Source: Actinomycetota bacterium
GTDB lineage: Bacteria; Actinomycetota; Nitriliruptoria; Nitriliruptorales; Nitriliruptoraceae
Assembly (NCBI GenBank): GCA_019347575.1
Contig: JAHWKY010000005.1
Span: 1 to 64,000, forward strand
Reading direction: 5' to 3'
DNA: 64,000 bases
This document shows positions 1-6,930 of the stretch, piece after piece; within the stretch, counting starts at the first letter, position 1, and each line of letters begins with the position of its first letter. The notes beneath the pieces are model-generated. The model was given only the letters and a program-made list of their open reading frames with translations, searched no databases and was not told the origin of the DNA. Position numbers and translations under genes: made by a program.

Positions 1-311
1 ATCAACTCCTCGGCGATCGCACGGACGGTGCCTTGGGTGCCGTGCATCGCACGGGGGGCGAAGCCACGGCCGATGAGACGCCGGACGCGGCGGTGCTCGT
101 CGCCGTCCATGTGCAGCAGCGAGTCCGAGGGCGCTCCGCTCATCGAGCGGCTGCTGAAACACGACGCCTCCGCGAAGCCCTGCTGCACCAAGGCGTGGGG
201 GGCGACGAACCAGAAGCGATCGTCGACCTGCTCGACCCCGCCCCGCTCGCGCAGTGCATGCTGTGGGGGGAAGGGGTCCGGCGTCGGAGTGAAGAGGCCG
301 ACCCGGTCCAT
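1..311 (-). CDS. Cytochrome P450, N-terminal part (runs off the left edge)
   Basis: This is the first 103 residues of a P450 monooxygenase reading leftward out of the window. It starts at an ATG whose frame gives MDRVGLFTPTPDPFP. Residues 67-78 (HMDGDEHRRVRR) followed by GRGFAPR form the helix-C signature of soluble bacterial P450s, in which an Arg contacts a haem propionate. The complete P450 at 17069 has nearly the same stretch (GMDGDEHRRHRG). The haem-binding Cys region lies outside the window. The gene is divergent from the HAD gene at 393, and a shared dyad at 340-361 lies between them. A role in hydroxylating the substrate of the surrounding cluster is inferred. Confidence 0.85.
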   Translation of the reverse strand, partial: MDRVGLFTPTPDPFPPQHALRERGGVEQVDDRFWFVAPHALVQQGFAEASCFSSRSMSGAPSDSLLHMDGDEHRRVRRLIGRGFAPRAMHGTQGTVRAIAEEL

Positions 312-339
312 CGATCCATCTTCCACTAGGGTGCCCTAA

Positions 340-361
340 GCTCTAACTTGGTTAACTGTTT
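340..361. promoter_or_regulatory. KstR-like operator dyad, site 1
   Basis: Read on the minus strand this contains TTAACCAAGTTAGA, which fits TnnACCnnGTTnnA. That is one base from the mycobacterial KstR consensus TnnAACnnGTTnnA. Its last 13 bases (ACCAAGTTAGAGC) match the site at 29425-29446 with one change. It lies between the divergent P450 and HAD genes. An AT-rich TATCCT at 368-373 could be the -10 of the rightward promoter. Which protein binds here is unknown. Confidence 0.5.
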
Positions 362-392
362 CGGGTCTATCCTAACATCGAGACGGCGCAGC

Positions 393-1055
393 ATGGCGGA
401 CGGCTTGGCCCACGACGCTCGGGACATCCGCGCGGTGGCGTTCGACCTGCACGGGGTGCTGACCACCGATCCGTTCGGTGGCATCCGCGACTTCGAGCGC
501 GAGCTCGGGCTCGAGCCCGACTCGCTCGTCGCGTTCTTCCGTGGCAACGAGATCTCCGCGAAGATGGAGCGCGACGAGATCGACACGCGGGCGTTCTGGT
601 ACCACGTCCGCGATGAGGTGCGGTCGCGCAGCGGCGTCGAGATCGACCTGCGCGAGATGGTCCGTCGGATGGAGGGCGGCTACGGGCCGACCCCGGGGAT
701 GGCCGAGCTCATCGACGAGCTGTCGGGGCGTTACCGCACGGCCCTGGTCACCAACGTGGGACGTCGCTCCGGGCCGGGGAAGGGCATGGCGCCCCTGGAG
801 CGGTTCGACGTGGTGATCGAGTCGGCGGTCGAGGGCATGCGCAAGCCCGAGCCGGCTATCTACCGGCTCGTGGCGGAGCGGCTGCAGGTCGCACCGGAGC
901 ACCTCGTGTTCGTCGACGACTTCGAGGAGAACTTGCCGCCCGCCGAGGTGCTCGGCATGGCGACGATCCTGTTCCGCTCCGAGGCCCAGTGCCGCGACGA
1001 CCTGCGGGCGCTGGGGGTCGAGGTGTCGCCCTCGGCGATCGAGGCGACCGGGTGA
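393..1055 (+). CDS. HAD-superfamily hydrolase with a DxH motif I
   Basis: The 220-residue protein has the four HAD motifs: motif I AFDLHGVLTTD (nucleophile D18), motif II T120 in LVTNVG, motif III K151 in MRKPEPAIYRL, and motif IV VFVDDFEEN (D175, D176). It resembles the HAD domain found in soluble epoxide hydrolase and ACAD10 relatives. The usual general acid/base Asp two residues after the nucleophile is His20. I chose the ATG at 393 because upstream codons run through the operator at 340-361; no strong ribosome-binding site is visible. The stop overlaps the next gene as GTGA. Function in the pathway is unknown; phosphatase or noncanonical hydrolase are both possible. Confidence 0.8.
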   Translation: MADGLAHDARDIRAVAFDLHGVLTTDPFGGIRDFERELGLEPDSLVAFFRGNEISAKMERDEIDTRAFWYHVRDEVRSRSGVEIDLREMVRRMEGGYGPTPGMAELIDELSGRYRTALVTNVGRRSGPGKGMAPLERFDVVIESAVEGMRKPEPAIYRLVAERLQVAPEHLVFVDDFEENLPPAEVLGMATILFRSEAQCRDDLRALGVEVSPSAIEATG

Positions 1056-2215
1056 TCGCCGACCGTGTCGCGCTCGTCGGCTCCGCCTGGACCGAGATCT
1101 CCCGCGATGCGGGCCGGGGGGAGGGCGACCTGGCGCTCGATGCGTGCTTGGCCGCGATCCGCGACGCCGGCCTTGAGCCGAGCGACGTCGATGGCATCGC
1201 CACCTACCCCGGCGGCATGGTCGCCTCGGTGTCGTCGACGTACGTGCTGCAGGGTCTGGGGATGCAGAACGTGCGCTGGTACGTCGACGCGAACGGCAAC
1301 GGCCCCGCGGCGATGACGGCCGTCATCGAGGCTGCGCTCGCGGTGGCTGCCGGGGCGTGCGAGACGGCGGTCGCGTTCCGCGCGTACGCCCGGCCACGCC
1401 ACCACGTCGCCGGCGGCGCGCTGCCGGACGTGCGCATGCCACCCGACATCACCTTCAAGCTGCCCTACGGCAACGCGGCAGCGACCCAGTGGATCGCGAT
1501 GTGGGCGACGCGGCACATGCACGACTTCGGCACGCGTCCCGAACACCTCGGCCGGATCGCGGTCTCGACCCGCGCGTGGGCGACGACCAACCCGCGTGCC
1601 ATCGCTCGCGACCCCATCACCCTGGACGACTACCTCGCATCGCCCTACATCTCCGAGCCGTTCCGCAAGCTCGACTGCGACTTTCCGGTGGACGCCGCCG
1701 TGGCGGTCGTGCTGACCACGCCGGAACGCGCGCGCGACCTCCCGCACCGCCCCGTCCACCTCCGCAACGCCTCGGTCGCACCGGGCCCACGCCCCGACTG
1801 GGACCAGGCCCCCTCGTACCGCGAGATGTCGGCGGCCTACGCGGCCCGCGACCTGTGGTCGGGCGCCGGCGGGCTGACCCCTGACGACGTCGACGTGGCG
1901 CTGCTGTACGACGGCTTCACGTTCCTGACGCTGAGCTGGCTCGAGGCGCTGGGGTTCTGCGCGCTGGGGGAGGGCGGGGCGTTCATTGAGGACGTCGGCA
2001 TCGGCCCCGGCGGCGACCTGCCGGTCAACACCCACGGCGGCAACCTCAGCGAGGGACGCACGCACGGAATGGGCCAGATCGCCGAGGCGGTCCGTCAGCT
2101 GCAGGGTCGGGGCGCGGACAACCAGGTGGCGGACGCGTCGGTCGCGGTGGTGTCCGCGGGAGGCGGCCCGCTCGCGGGGGCGCTGCTGCTGCACAACCAG
2201 GAGCCGGGGGCGTGA
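1052..2215 (+). CDS. Thiolase-fold protein without the catalytic cysteine (Ltp2-like aldolase candidate)
   Basis: The 387-residue protein has a thiolase fold, starting at a GTG that overlaps the preceding stop. Where thiolases have the nucleophilic Cys (CxS/G region), this one reads DANGNGPAAM (about residues 79-88), so claisen chemistry is unlikely. The C-terminal HGGNLSEGRTHGMGQ motif is typical of the SCPx/Ltp branch. In steroid side-chain degradation, Ltp2-type proteins of this branch act as retro-aldolases together with a DUF35 protein, and a DUF35 gene follows at 2349. I infer an acyl-CoA aldolase pair with that partner. A non-catalytic thiolase relative is the alternative. Confidence 0.8.
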   Translation: MIADRVALVGSAWTEISRDAGRGEGDLALDACLAAIRDAGLEPSDVDGIATYPGGMVASVSSTYVLQGLGMQNVRWYVDANGNGPAAMTAVIEAALAVAAGACETAVAFRAYARPRHHVAGGALPDVRMPPDITFKLPYGNAAATQWIAMWATRHMHDFGTRPEHLGRIAVSTRAWATTNPRAIARDPITLDDYLASPYISEPFRKLDCDFPVDAAVAVVLTTPERARDLPHRPVHLRNASVAPGPRPDWDQAPSYREMSAAYAARDLWSGAGGLTPDDVDVALLYDGFTFLTLSWLEALGFCALGEGGAFIEDVGIGPGGDLPVNTHGGNLSEGRTHGMGQIAEAVRQLQGRGADNQVADASVAVVSAGGGPLAGALLLHNQEPGA

Positions 2216-2224
2216 GTGGCGACG

Positions 2225-2354
2225 CTGATCGACCTCACCCCTCAGGCCGGCAACGCCGGCCCCTCCCCCCTCAAGGGGGAAGGATGAACCTGATCGACCT
2301 CACCCCTCAGGCCGGCAACGCCGGCCCCTCCCCCCTCAAGGGGGAAGGATGAAC
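2225..2354 (+). repeat. Perfect tandem duplication of a 65-bp unit with two hairpins
   Basis: Two identical 65-bp units occupy 2225-2289 and 2290-2354. Each contains a perfect stem GGCCGGC/GCCGGCC around AAC. A second stem, TCCCCC/GGGGGA, covers the purine-rich ribosome-binding site. Each unit ends with a GGGGGAAGGATGAAC start region, so the second copy supplies the start of the DUF35 gene and the first opens a short leader frame. It could be a copied translation-initiation module or a dispersed intergenic element. Confidence 0.9.
2284..2352 (+). CDS. Possible 22-residue leader peptide created by the duplication
   Basis: The ATG of the first repeat unit opens a 22-codon frame (begins MNLIDLTPQAGNAG) that ends in a TGA overlapping the ATG of the DUF35 gene (ATGA). 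Its ribosome-binding site is identical to that of the DUF35 gene. If translated, it would couple to DUF35 translation and could unfold the SD-covering hairpin. It may equally be a passive by-product of the repeat. No homologue is recognised. Confidence 0.3.
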   Translation: MNLIDLTPQAGNAGPSPLKGEG

Positions 2355-2759
2355 TTCCCGCGCCCGGTCGAGGACGAGTTCGCCGGCTCGTACTGGCAGG
2401 GCGCCCGCGATCATCGTCTGCTGATCGAGCGTTGCCGCGTGTGCGGCTTCTGGATCCACTACCCGCGACCGCGCTGCCCGGTGTGCCTCGACGACGACGT
2501 CGCCCCGAAGCCCGTCAGCGGCCGCGGCCGCATCGAGAGCTACACCCTCACCCACGCGCCGCCGCTCGGCGAGCGCACCAACGCCCCGACCGTGCACGTG
2601 CTCGTCGAACTCGACGAGCAGGCTGGCTTGCGCGTCGCCGCCACGCTCGAGGACGGCGATGGCCCGCCCCGCATCGGGGCGCGGGTCGAGGTGACCTACG
2701 ACGACCGTGCTGGCTACACGCTGCCGCGTTTCCGCCTCGAGAAGGAGCACGACAAGTGA
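2349..2759 (+). CDS. DUF35 zinc-ribbon/OB-fold protein, ChsH2-like partner
   Basis: A 136-residue DUF35 protein with a rubredoxin-like zinc ribbon (C29-x2-C32, C43-x2-C46) followed by an OB fold (about 55-130; motifs GRGRIESYTLTH and ARVEVTYDD). Such proteins bind acyl-CoA and form complexes with thiolase-fold partners such as Ltp2. The upstream cysteine-less thiolase homologue is the obvious partner. The start uses the SD in the second 65-bp repeat unit, and its stop overlaps the next start as GTGA. A second DUF35 domain in this region is fused to the protein at 41951. Confidence 0.88.
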   Translation: MNFPRPVEDEFAGSYWQGARDHRLLIERCRVCGFWIHYPRPRCPVCLDDDVAPKPVSGRGRIESYTLTHAPPLGERTNAPTVHVLVELDEQAGLRVAATLEDGDGPPRIGARVEVTYDDRAGYTLPRFRLEKEHDK

Positions 2760-3787
2760 GCGATCCGACCGATCTCACCCCCCAGACCGACCACCCTCGC
2801 TTCGGCGACTTCGGCTTCCAGACCGTGGTCGACACGTTCCAGCCGCGCATGGCCGACATGCTCCCGTCGCAGACGCGGTTCGGGCTGCACCAGCAGGTGC
2901 AGTACCTCTACGGCGGGTTCCGGGATGCCGATGGCGTGTTCTACGCCATCGAGCGTAAGTTCGTGGGGCCGATGACGGGCGGGGCGTGGATCATGTCCGA
3001 CGAGTCCGGCCACCTCGCGTTGCACCCGCGCGCGCTCAGCAGCGCGCGGGGCGAGTCGATCCGCGAGTTCACCCCCGACGGGCGGCGCTGGACCAACCAC
3101 CTCATGCAGGAGATGGGGCAGAAGGTCGGGGCGGGCGGCGACGACCAGCCGCTCGAGCTGGTCATGACCGACGACGACATCACCTACTCCGAGGGCGAGC
3201 TGCTCGAGCTCACCGGGCCATGCCTCGGACCCGGCTTCCAGTACTACATGCCGATGCGCGACGAGCCGCTGTTCTACACCACCCACGCCTACTGGGTCCA
3301 CGGCACGTTCCTGGGCAGGGAGGTCGACGGCTTCCTCGGCTTCGACCACGGCTACTGGGCGGCCGGGGCGGAGTGGAAGGAGTACCGCGTGTTCGAGGAC
3401 CTCGAGCTGACCTGGGAGGTCTTCGGCAACCGCTTCGGCGAGACCATCGAGTGGGGCGTCATCGTCAAGGGCCGCCACGGCCTGGCCGCGGCGATCACGT
3501 TCGAGGACGGCGACGTCGTCGCCAAGGCCGACACGATGCCGACCAGCGTTGTGCTCGACGACGAGGACTACATCGCCAGCGTGACCTACGACATCGGGGG
3601 CGTCGGCTACGAGTTCACCGCCGAGGAGAAGGGCAAGATGCGCGAGTTCTCCGACGCAAGGTGGGGTGGGTACAAGTCGGTCTCGGGCATCACCCGCCGT
3701 GTCGGCGACGACCGTGAGCTCGACAACTGCTTCAGCTGGATCGAGTTCTTCCCCGACCGCATCCGTGAGGACGGCCTCGCCAAGTAG
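2756..3787 (+). CDS. Uncharacterised catabolic-cluster protein, paralogue 1 of 4
   Basis: The 343-residue protein has no signal peptide or membrane segment and no recognised catalytic motif. It shares a collinear set of motifs with the products at 12866 and 34203: QYLYGGF and ERKFVGPMTGG near the N-terminus, EGELLELTG mid-protein, DHGYW, WKEYRVF and TIEW, then RWGGY and DDRE near the C-terminus. The aromatic-rich beta-strand pattern suggests a two-domain lipocalin or CrtC/AttH-like barrel, and the DUF7064/DUF7065 pair is a possible Pfam match that I cannot test. It ends the HAD-thiolase-DUF35 operon. A role in binding or hydrating a hydrophobic CoA ester is only a guess. Confidence 0.75.
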   Translation: MSDPTDLTPQTDHPRFGDFGFQTVVDTFQPRMADMLPSQTRFGLHQQVQYLYGGFRDADGVFYAIERKFVGPMTGGAWIMSDESGHLALHPRALSSARGESIREFTPDGRRWTNHLMQEMGQKVGAGGDDQPLELVMTDDDITYSEGELLELTGPCLGPGFQYYMPMRDEPLFYTTHAYWVHGTFLGREVDGFLGFDHGYWAAGAEWKEYRVFEDLELTWEVFGNRFGETIEWGVIVKGRHGLAAAITFEDGDVVAKADTMPTSVVLDDEDYIASVTYDIGGVGYEFTAEEKGKMREFSDARWGGYKSVSGITRRVGDDRELDNCFSWIEFFPDRIREDGLAK

Positions 3788-3790
3788 CCC

Positions 3791-3976
3791 AGCGTGTGCA
3801 TCTGGACCCGGTAGCCGGGTCCATCTGCACCCACTGAAGTGGTGGCGATCCCAGCGTGTGCATCTGGACCCGGTAGCCGGGTCCACCTGCACCCACTGAA
3901 GTGGTGGCGATCCCAGCGTGTGCATCTGGACCCGGTAGCCGGGTCCACCTGCACCCACTGGGGTGGGTGGGGCGGG
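3791..3976. repeat. Three tandem 62-bp hairpin units at a convergent junction
   Basis: Units begin at 3791, 3853 and 3915. Each has a perfect 9-bp stem TGGACCCGG/CCGGGTCCA with loop TAG (3803-3823, 3865-3885, 3927-3947), extendable to 16-nt arms with a small mismatch. The third unit diverges after position 3960. Unit 1 differs from units 2 and 3 by one base in the shared part. Genes converge from both sides, so a repeated bidirectional terminator is the simplest reading. There is no T-tract. Confidence 0.9.
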
Positions 3977-3977
3977 G

Positions 3978-5168
3978 TCAGCGGGAGCGAGGGAGGCCGA
4001 GGACGCGCTCGGCTAGCAGGTCGAGCAGGATCTCGTCGGTGCCGCCGGCGATGCGGGAGGCGGGGACACCGAGGAGGTAGGGGGCCCAGCCGAACGTGCC
4101 CCACGACCCGACGTCCGCCGCCAGCGCCGGCCCCGCAACACGTTGCGCGAGGTCCGCGACCGCGCGTTGGTTGCGTGCCAGCAGCAGCTTCGCCAGCGAT
4201 AGCTCGGGGCCCGGGGCGTCACCGGCGGTGATCGCCTCCGACCCACGCGCCACGAGCAGTTCCATCGCCCGCACGCCCCGCGCCAGCGCCCCGAGCGACC
4301 TGAGGACGTGGTCGTCTCCTGCGTCGCCGAGTGCGGCCACCATCCGGGCGAGGTGCTCGACCGGAACCTGCCCGCTCGGTCCCGCCCCGAGCGTGGCCCG
4401 CTCGTTGGACAGCGTGGTGACCGCGACACGCCAGCCCTCGCCCGCCTCGCCCACGCGGTGGTCGTCGTCGACCGCCACCTCCTCGAGGAACACCTCGTTG
4501 AACGACGACCCGCCGGTCATCTGCCGCAGCGGCCGCACCTCGACGCCGGGCGCGCGCACGTCGATCAGCAACATCGTGAGCCCGGCGTGCTTGGGAGCAT
4601 CGGGATCGCTGCGCGCCAGCACCAGCCCGATGTCCGCGAGGTGCGCCCCGGAGCTCCACACCTTCTGGCCGGTGAGCCGCCAGCTCGCCCCGTCGCGCGT
4701 CGCACGGGTGCGGACCGCCGCGAGGTCGGAGCCGGCGTCCGGTTCGGAGAACAGCTGGCACGCGATGACGTCACCCTGGTGCAGCGCGGTGAGGTAGCGG
4801 TCGCGGGCGAGGTCGGAGCCGTGGGCGAGGATGGTCGGGGCGATCATGCCCAACCCCACGACCAGCGGGCGCATGTCGGGCACCTCGAACCCCCGCTCGA
4901 GCTCCGCGAACGCGTGCTCGTACGCGAAGGGAAGCCCACGTCCGCCGTACTCCTCGGGGCCGCTGATCCACGCGTAGCCCGCCTCGAACCTGGTCCGCTG
5001 CCACGCTCGTGCCGCGGCGACGACGGTCTCCTCGTCATCCGGCTCGTACTCGTCGATGATGGTGACGCGGTCGTCGCCGATCCCCCACGCGTCCCGCCCA
5101 TCCCGTCGCGGAGTCAGGTGCTCGGCGAGGAACCGGCGCGCCTCGGTGAGGAACGTGTCGAGGTCCAG
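3978..5168 (-). CDS. Acyl-CoA dehydrogenase, probable CTG start
   Basis: The 396-residue FAD-dependent acyl-CoA dehydrogenase has FSEPDAGSDLA and LTGQKVWSSG (flavin site), TTLSNERAT (helix-G Glu, the base position of isovaleryl/long-chain types), and a C-terminus GGTDEILLDLLAERVLGLP. It aligns along its length with the product at 23949. The frame is closed by a stop just upstream and offers no ATG, GTG or TTG before the conserved TFLTEARRFL. The best start is a CTG at 5168 preceded by GGGAG. Starting at the internal ATG would remove the whole N-terminal helical domain. It is divergent from the ligase at 5269. Confidence 0.85.
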   Translation of the reverse strand: MDLDTFLTEARRFLAEHLTPRRDGRDAWGIGDDRVTIIDEYEPDDEETVVAAARAWQRTRFEAGYAWISGPEEYGGRGLPFAYEHAFAELERGFEVPDMRPLVVGLGMIAPTILAHGSDLARDRYLTALHQGDVIACQLFSEPDAGSDLAAVRTRATRDGASWRLTGQKVWSSGAHLADIGLVLARSDPDAPKHAGLTMLLIDVRAPGVEVRPLRQMTGGSSFNEVFLEEVAVDDDHRVGEAGEGWRVAVTTLSNERATLGAGPSGQVPVEHLARMVAALGDAGDDHVLRSLGALARGVRAMELLVARGSEAITAGDAPGPELSLAKLLLARNQRAVADLAQRVAGPALAADVGSWGTFGWAPYLLGVPASRIAGGTDEILLDLLAERVLGLPRSR

Positions 5169-5226
5169 GGATGGCTCCCAGGTCGCAAGTGATGGGCCGG
5201 ACGCGAAGCAGGCGGCCCCGCGTCAC

Positions 5227-5246
5227 AATCGTATAACTTATACAGC
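5227..5246. promoter_or_regulatory. Operator-like dyad in a divergent promoter, site 2
   Basis: AATCGTATAACTTATACAGC shares AATCGT, AAC and the final AGC with the other sites of this series and contains a perfect 13-bp palindrome GTATAACTTATAC (5231-5243). It lies between the divergent dehydrogenase (3978-5168) and ligase (5269-6921) genes and could control both. The GTT half of the KstR-type dyad is degenerate here. Confidence 0.4.
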
Positions 5247-5268
5247 GGTTAGCGTGAGGGAGGGTCGA

Positions 5269-6921
5269 GTGGGGGAGTGGCGCCGCGCCGGCGACCGGCG
5301 GACCCTCGGCGACGTCGTCGTCGAGTCCGCGGAGCGCTGGGGCGACCGGCTCGCGTACGTCGTCGACGACGTCGGCATCACCTACGCCGATTCCGCGGTT
5401 CGGTCCGCCGCCGTCGCGAACGCGCTCCGCCAGCTCGGTGTCGGCCGGGGCGACCGCGTCGCCCTGCTGGTCGAGAACTGCGTCGAACTCGTCGACCTGT
5501 TCCTGGCGTGTGGTCGGCTCGGTGCCATCGAGGTCGCGATCAACACCGCCAACCGGGGCGAGTTCCTGCGCCACGTGCTGCAGAACTGCGACCCGACCGT
5601 CCTCGTCATCGACGACACCTACCGCGACCGGCTCCTGCCCGACCTCGTGCTGCCCAACCTGCGCGCCATCGTCGTCCACCCGACCGCTGGGCCCGCCACC
5701 GACGGTCCCGATCTGGGCTGCGAGGTGCACGCGACGCAGGCCCTGTACCACGGCCTCGGCGAGCCGTTCACCACCGACGACCCACCCGACTACCGCGATC
5801 CGCTGATGATCGTCTACACGTCCGGGACGACCGGGCCGTCCAAGGGTGTCGTCGCGCCTCACCGCTACGTCATCAACGCCGCGGGCGGCTCGTTCCTCCG
5901 CCGGGGCGGCGAGGAGGGCGACGTGGTCTACAGCCCCCTGCCGCTGTACCACCTCAACGCCCACGTCATCACGATCCTGGGCCCGTACCTGCACGGAGGC
6001 ACTGGGGTGCTCGACCGCCACTTCAGCGTGTCGCGGTTCTGGGAGCGGGTCGACACCTACGGGGCGAACCACATCGCGATCCTCGGGGCGCAGCTGCAGC
6101 TGGTCTGGGACCTGCCTCCCGATCCACGCGATGGTCAGCGCGGTCTGAAGGTCCTCATCGGGGCGCCCATCACCGCCGAGATGGCGCCGCAGTGGCAGCA
6201 GCGCTACGGACTGAAGACCTCTCAGGGCTACGCCCTCACCGAAGCGGTACCAGTCACCAGCGCCCCGGCCGCCGAGGCACCTCCCGGGTCGTCGGGACGG
6301 CCGCTGGACGAGTTCGAGGTGCGCCTGTTCGACGACACCGACGAGGACGTCCCCAACGGTCACGTCGGGGAGATCTGCATCCGCCCACGCGAGCCGTTCA
6401 TCATGTTCTCCGGCTACTGGCGCGATCCGCAGGCGACCGTCGACGTGTGGCGCAACAGCTGGTTCCACACCGGCGACCTCGGCCGCTTCGACACCGACGG
6501 CTACCTCTACTTCGTGGATCGCAAGAAGGACTACCTCCGGCGTGGTGGCGAGAACGTCTCCTCGTTCGAGGTCGAGCGCGCCCTGTCGGCACATCCGGAC
6601 GTCTCGCAGGTCGCCGCCTTCGGCGTCCCCAGCGAGCTCGGCGAGGAGGACTGCATGGTCGTCGTCGTCCCGGCGTCCGGCCGCCACGCCGACCCCTGGA
6701 ACCTCGTGAGCTTCTGCATCGACAACATGCCGTTCTACGCCGTGCCCCGGTACATCCGGATCGTCGACGAGCTGCCTCACACCCCGACCGGCAAGGTCGA
6801 GAAGTACCGCCTGCGGGAGCAGGCCGTCGTCACCGGCACCTTCGACCTGCACGCCGAGGGCTACCGCGTCAGCCGCAGGGGCCTGGTCCCGCTCGACGCG
6901 CCCCGCGCGAGCAGAGGCTGA
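5269..6921 (+). CDS. Acyl-CoA ligase (AMP-forming), CaiC-like
   Basis: The 550-residue ANL-superfamily ligase adenylates a carboxylic acid and transfers it to CoA. The P-loop-like motif YTSGTTGPSKG is near residues 181-192. The hinge and adenosine site are HTGDLGRFDTDGYLYFVDRKKDY, here in two parts (HTGDLGRFD and YFVDRKKDY), and the catalytic Lys is K509 in PTGKVEKY. RRGGENVSS is typical of carnitine/crotonobetaine-CoA ligase relatives. The GTG at 5269 follows a strong GGGAGGG. It aligns with the ligase at 29470. It leads an operon with two adjacent dehydrogenases, so it probably activates the acid they oxidise. Confidence 0.88.
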   Translation: MGEWRRAGDRRTLGDVVVESAERWGDRLAYVVDDVGITYADSAVRSAAVANALRQLGVGRGDRVALLVENCVELVDLFLACGRLGAIEVAINTANRGEFLRHVLQNCDPTVLVIDDTYRDRLLPDLVLPNLRAIVVHPTAGPATDGPDLGCEVHATQALYHGLGEPFTTDDPPDYRDPLMIVYTSGTTGPSKGVVAPHRYVINAAGGSFLRRGGEEGDVVYSPLPLYHLNAHVITILGPYLHGGTGVLDRHFSVSRFWERVDTYGANHIAILGAQLQLVWDLPPDPRDGQRGLKVLIGAPITAEMAPQWQQRYGLKTSQGYALTEAVPVTSAPAAEAPPGSSGRPLDEFEVRLFDDTDEDVPNGHVGEICIRPREPFIMFSGYWRDPQATVDVWRNSWFHTGDLGRFDTDGYLYFVDRKKDYLRRGGENVSSFEVERALSAHPDVSQVAAFGVPSELGEEDCMVVVVPASGRHADPWNLVSFCIDNMPFYAVPRYIRIVDELPHTPTGKVEKYRLREQAVVTGTFDLHAEGYRVSRRGLVPLDAPRASRG

Positions 6922-6930
6922 GAGGCCACC

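Noticed and set aside
860-2194. A 444-codon minus-strand frame opposite the HAD and thiolase genes
   Set aside because: Composition is Arg/Val/Gly-rich with no family motif, and both sense genes have complete motifs.
3791-3976. CRISPR array
   Set aside because: The units are adjacent, nearly identical throughout and have no variable spacers; the stems and convergent context fit a terminator array.
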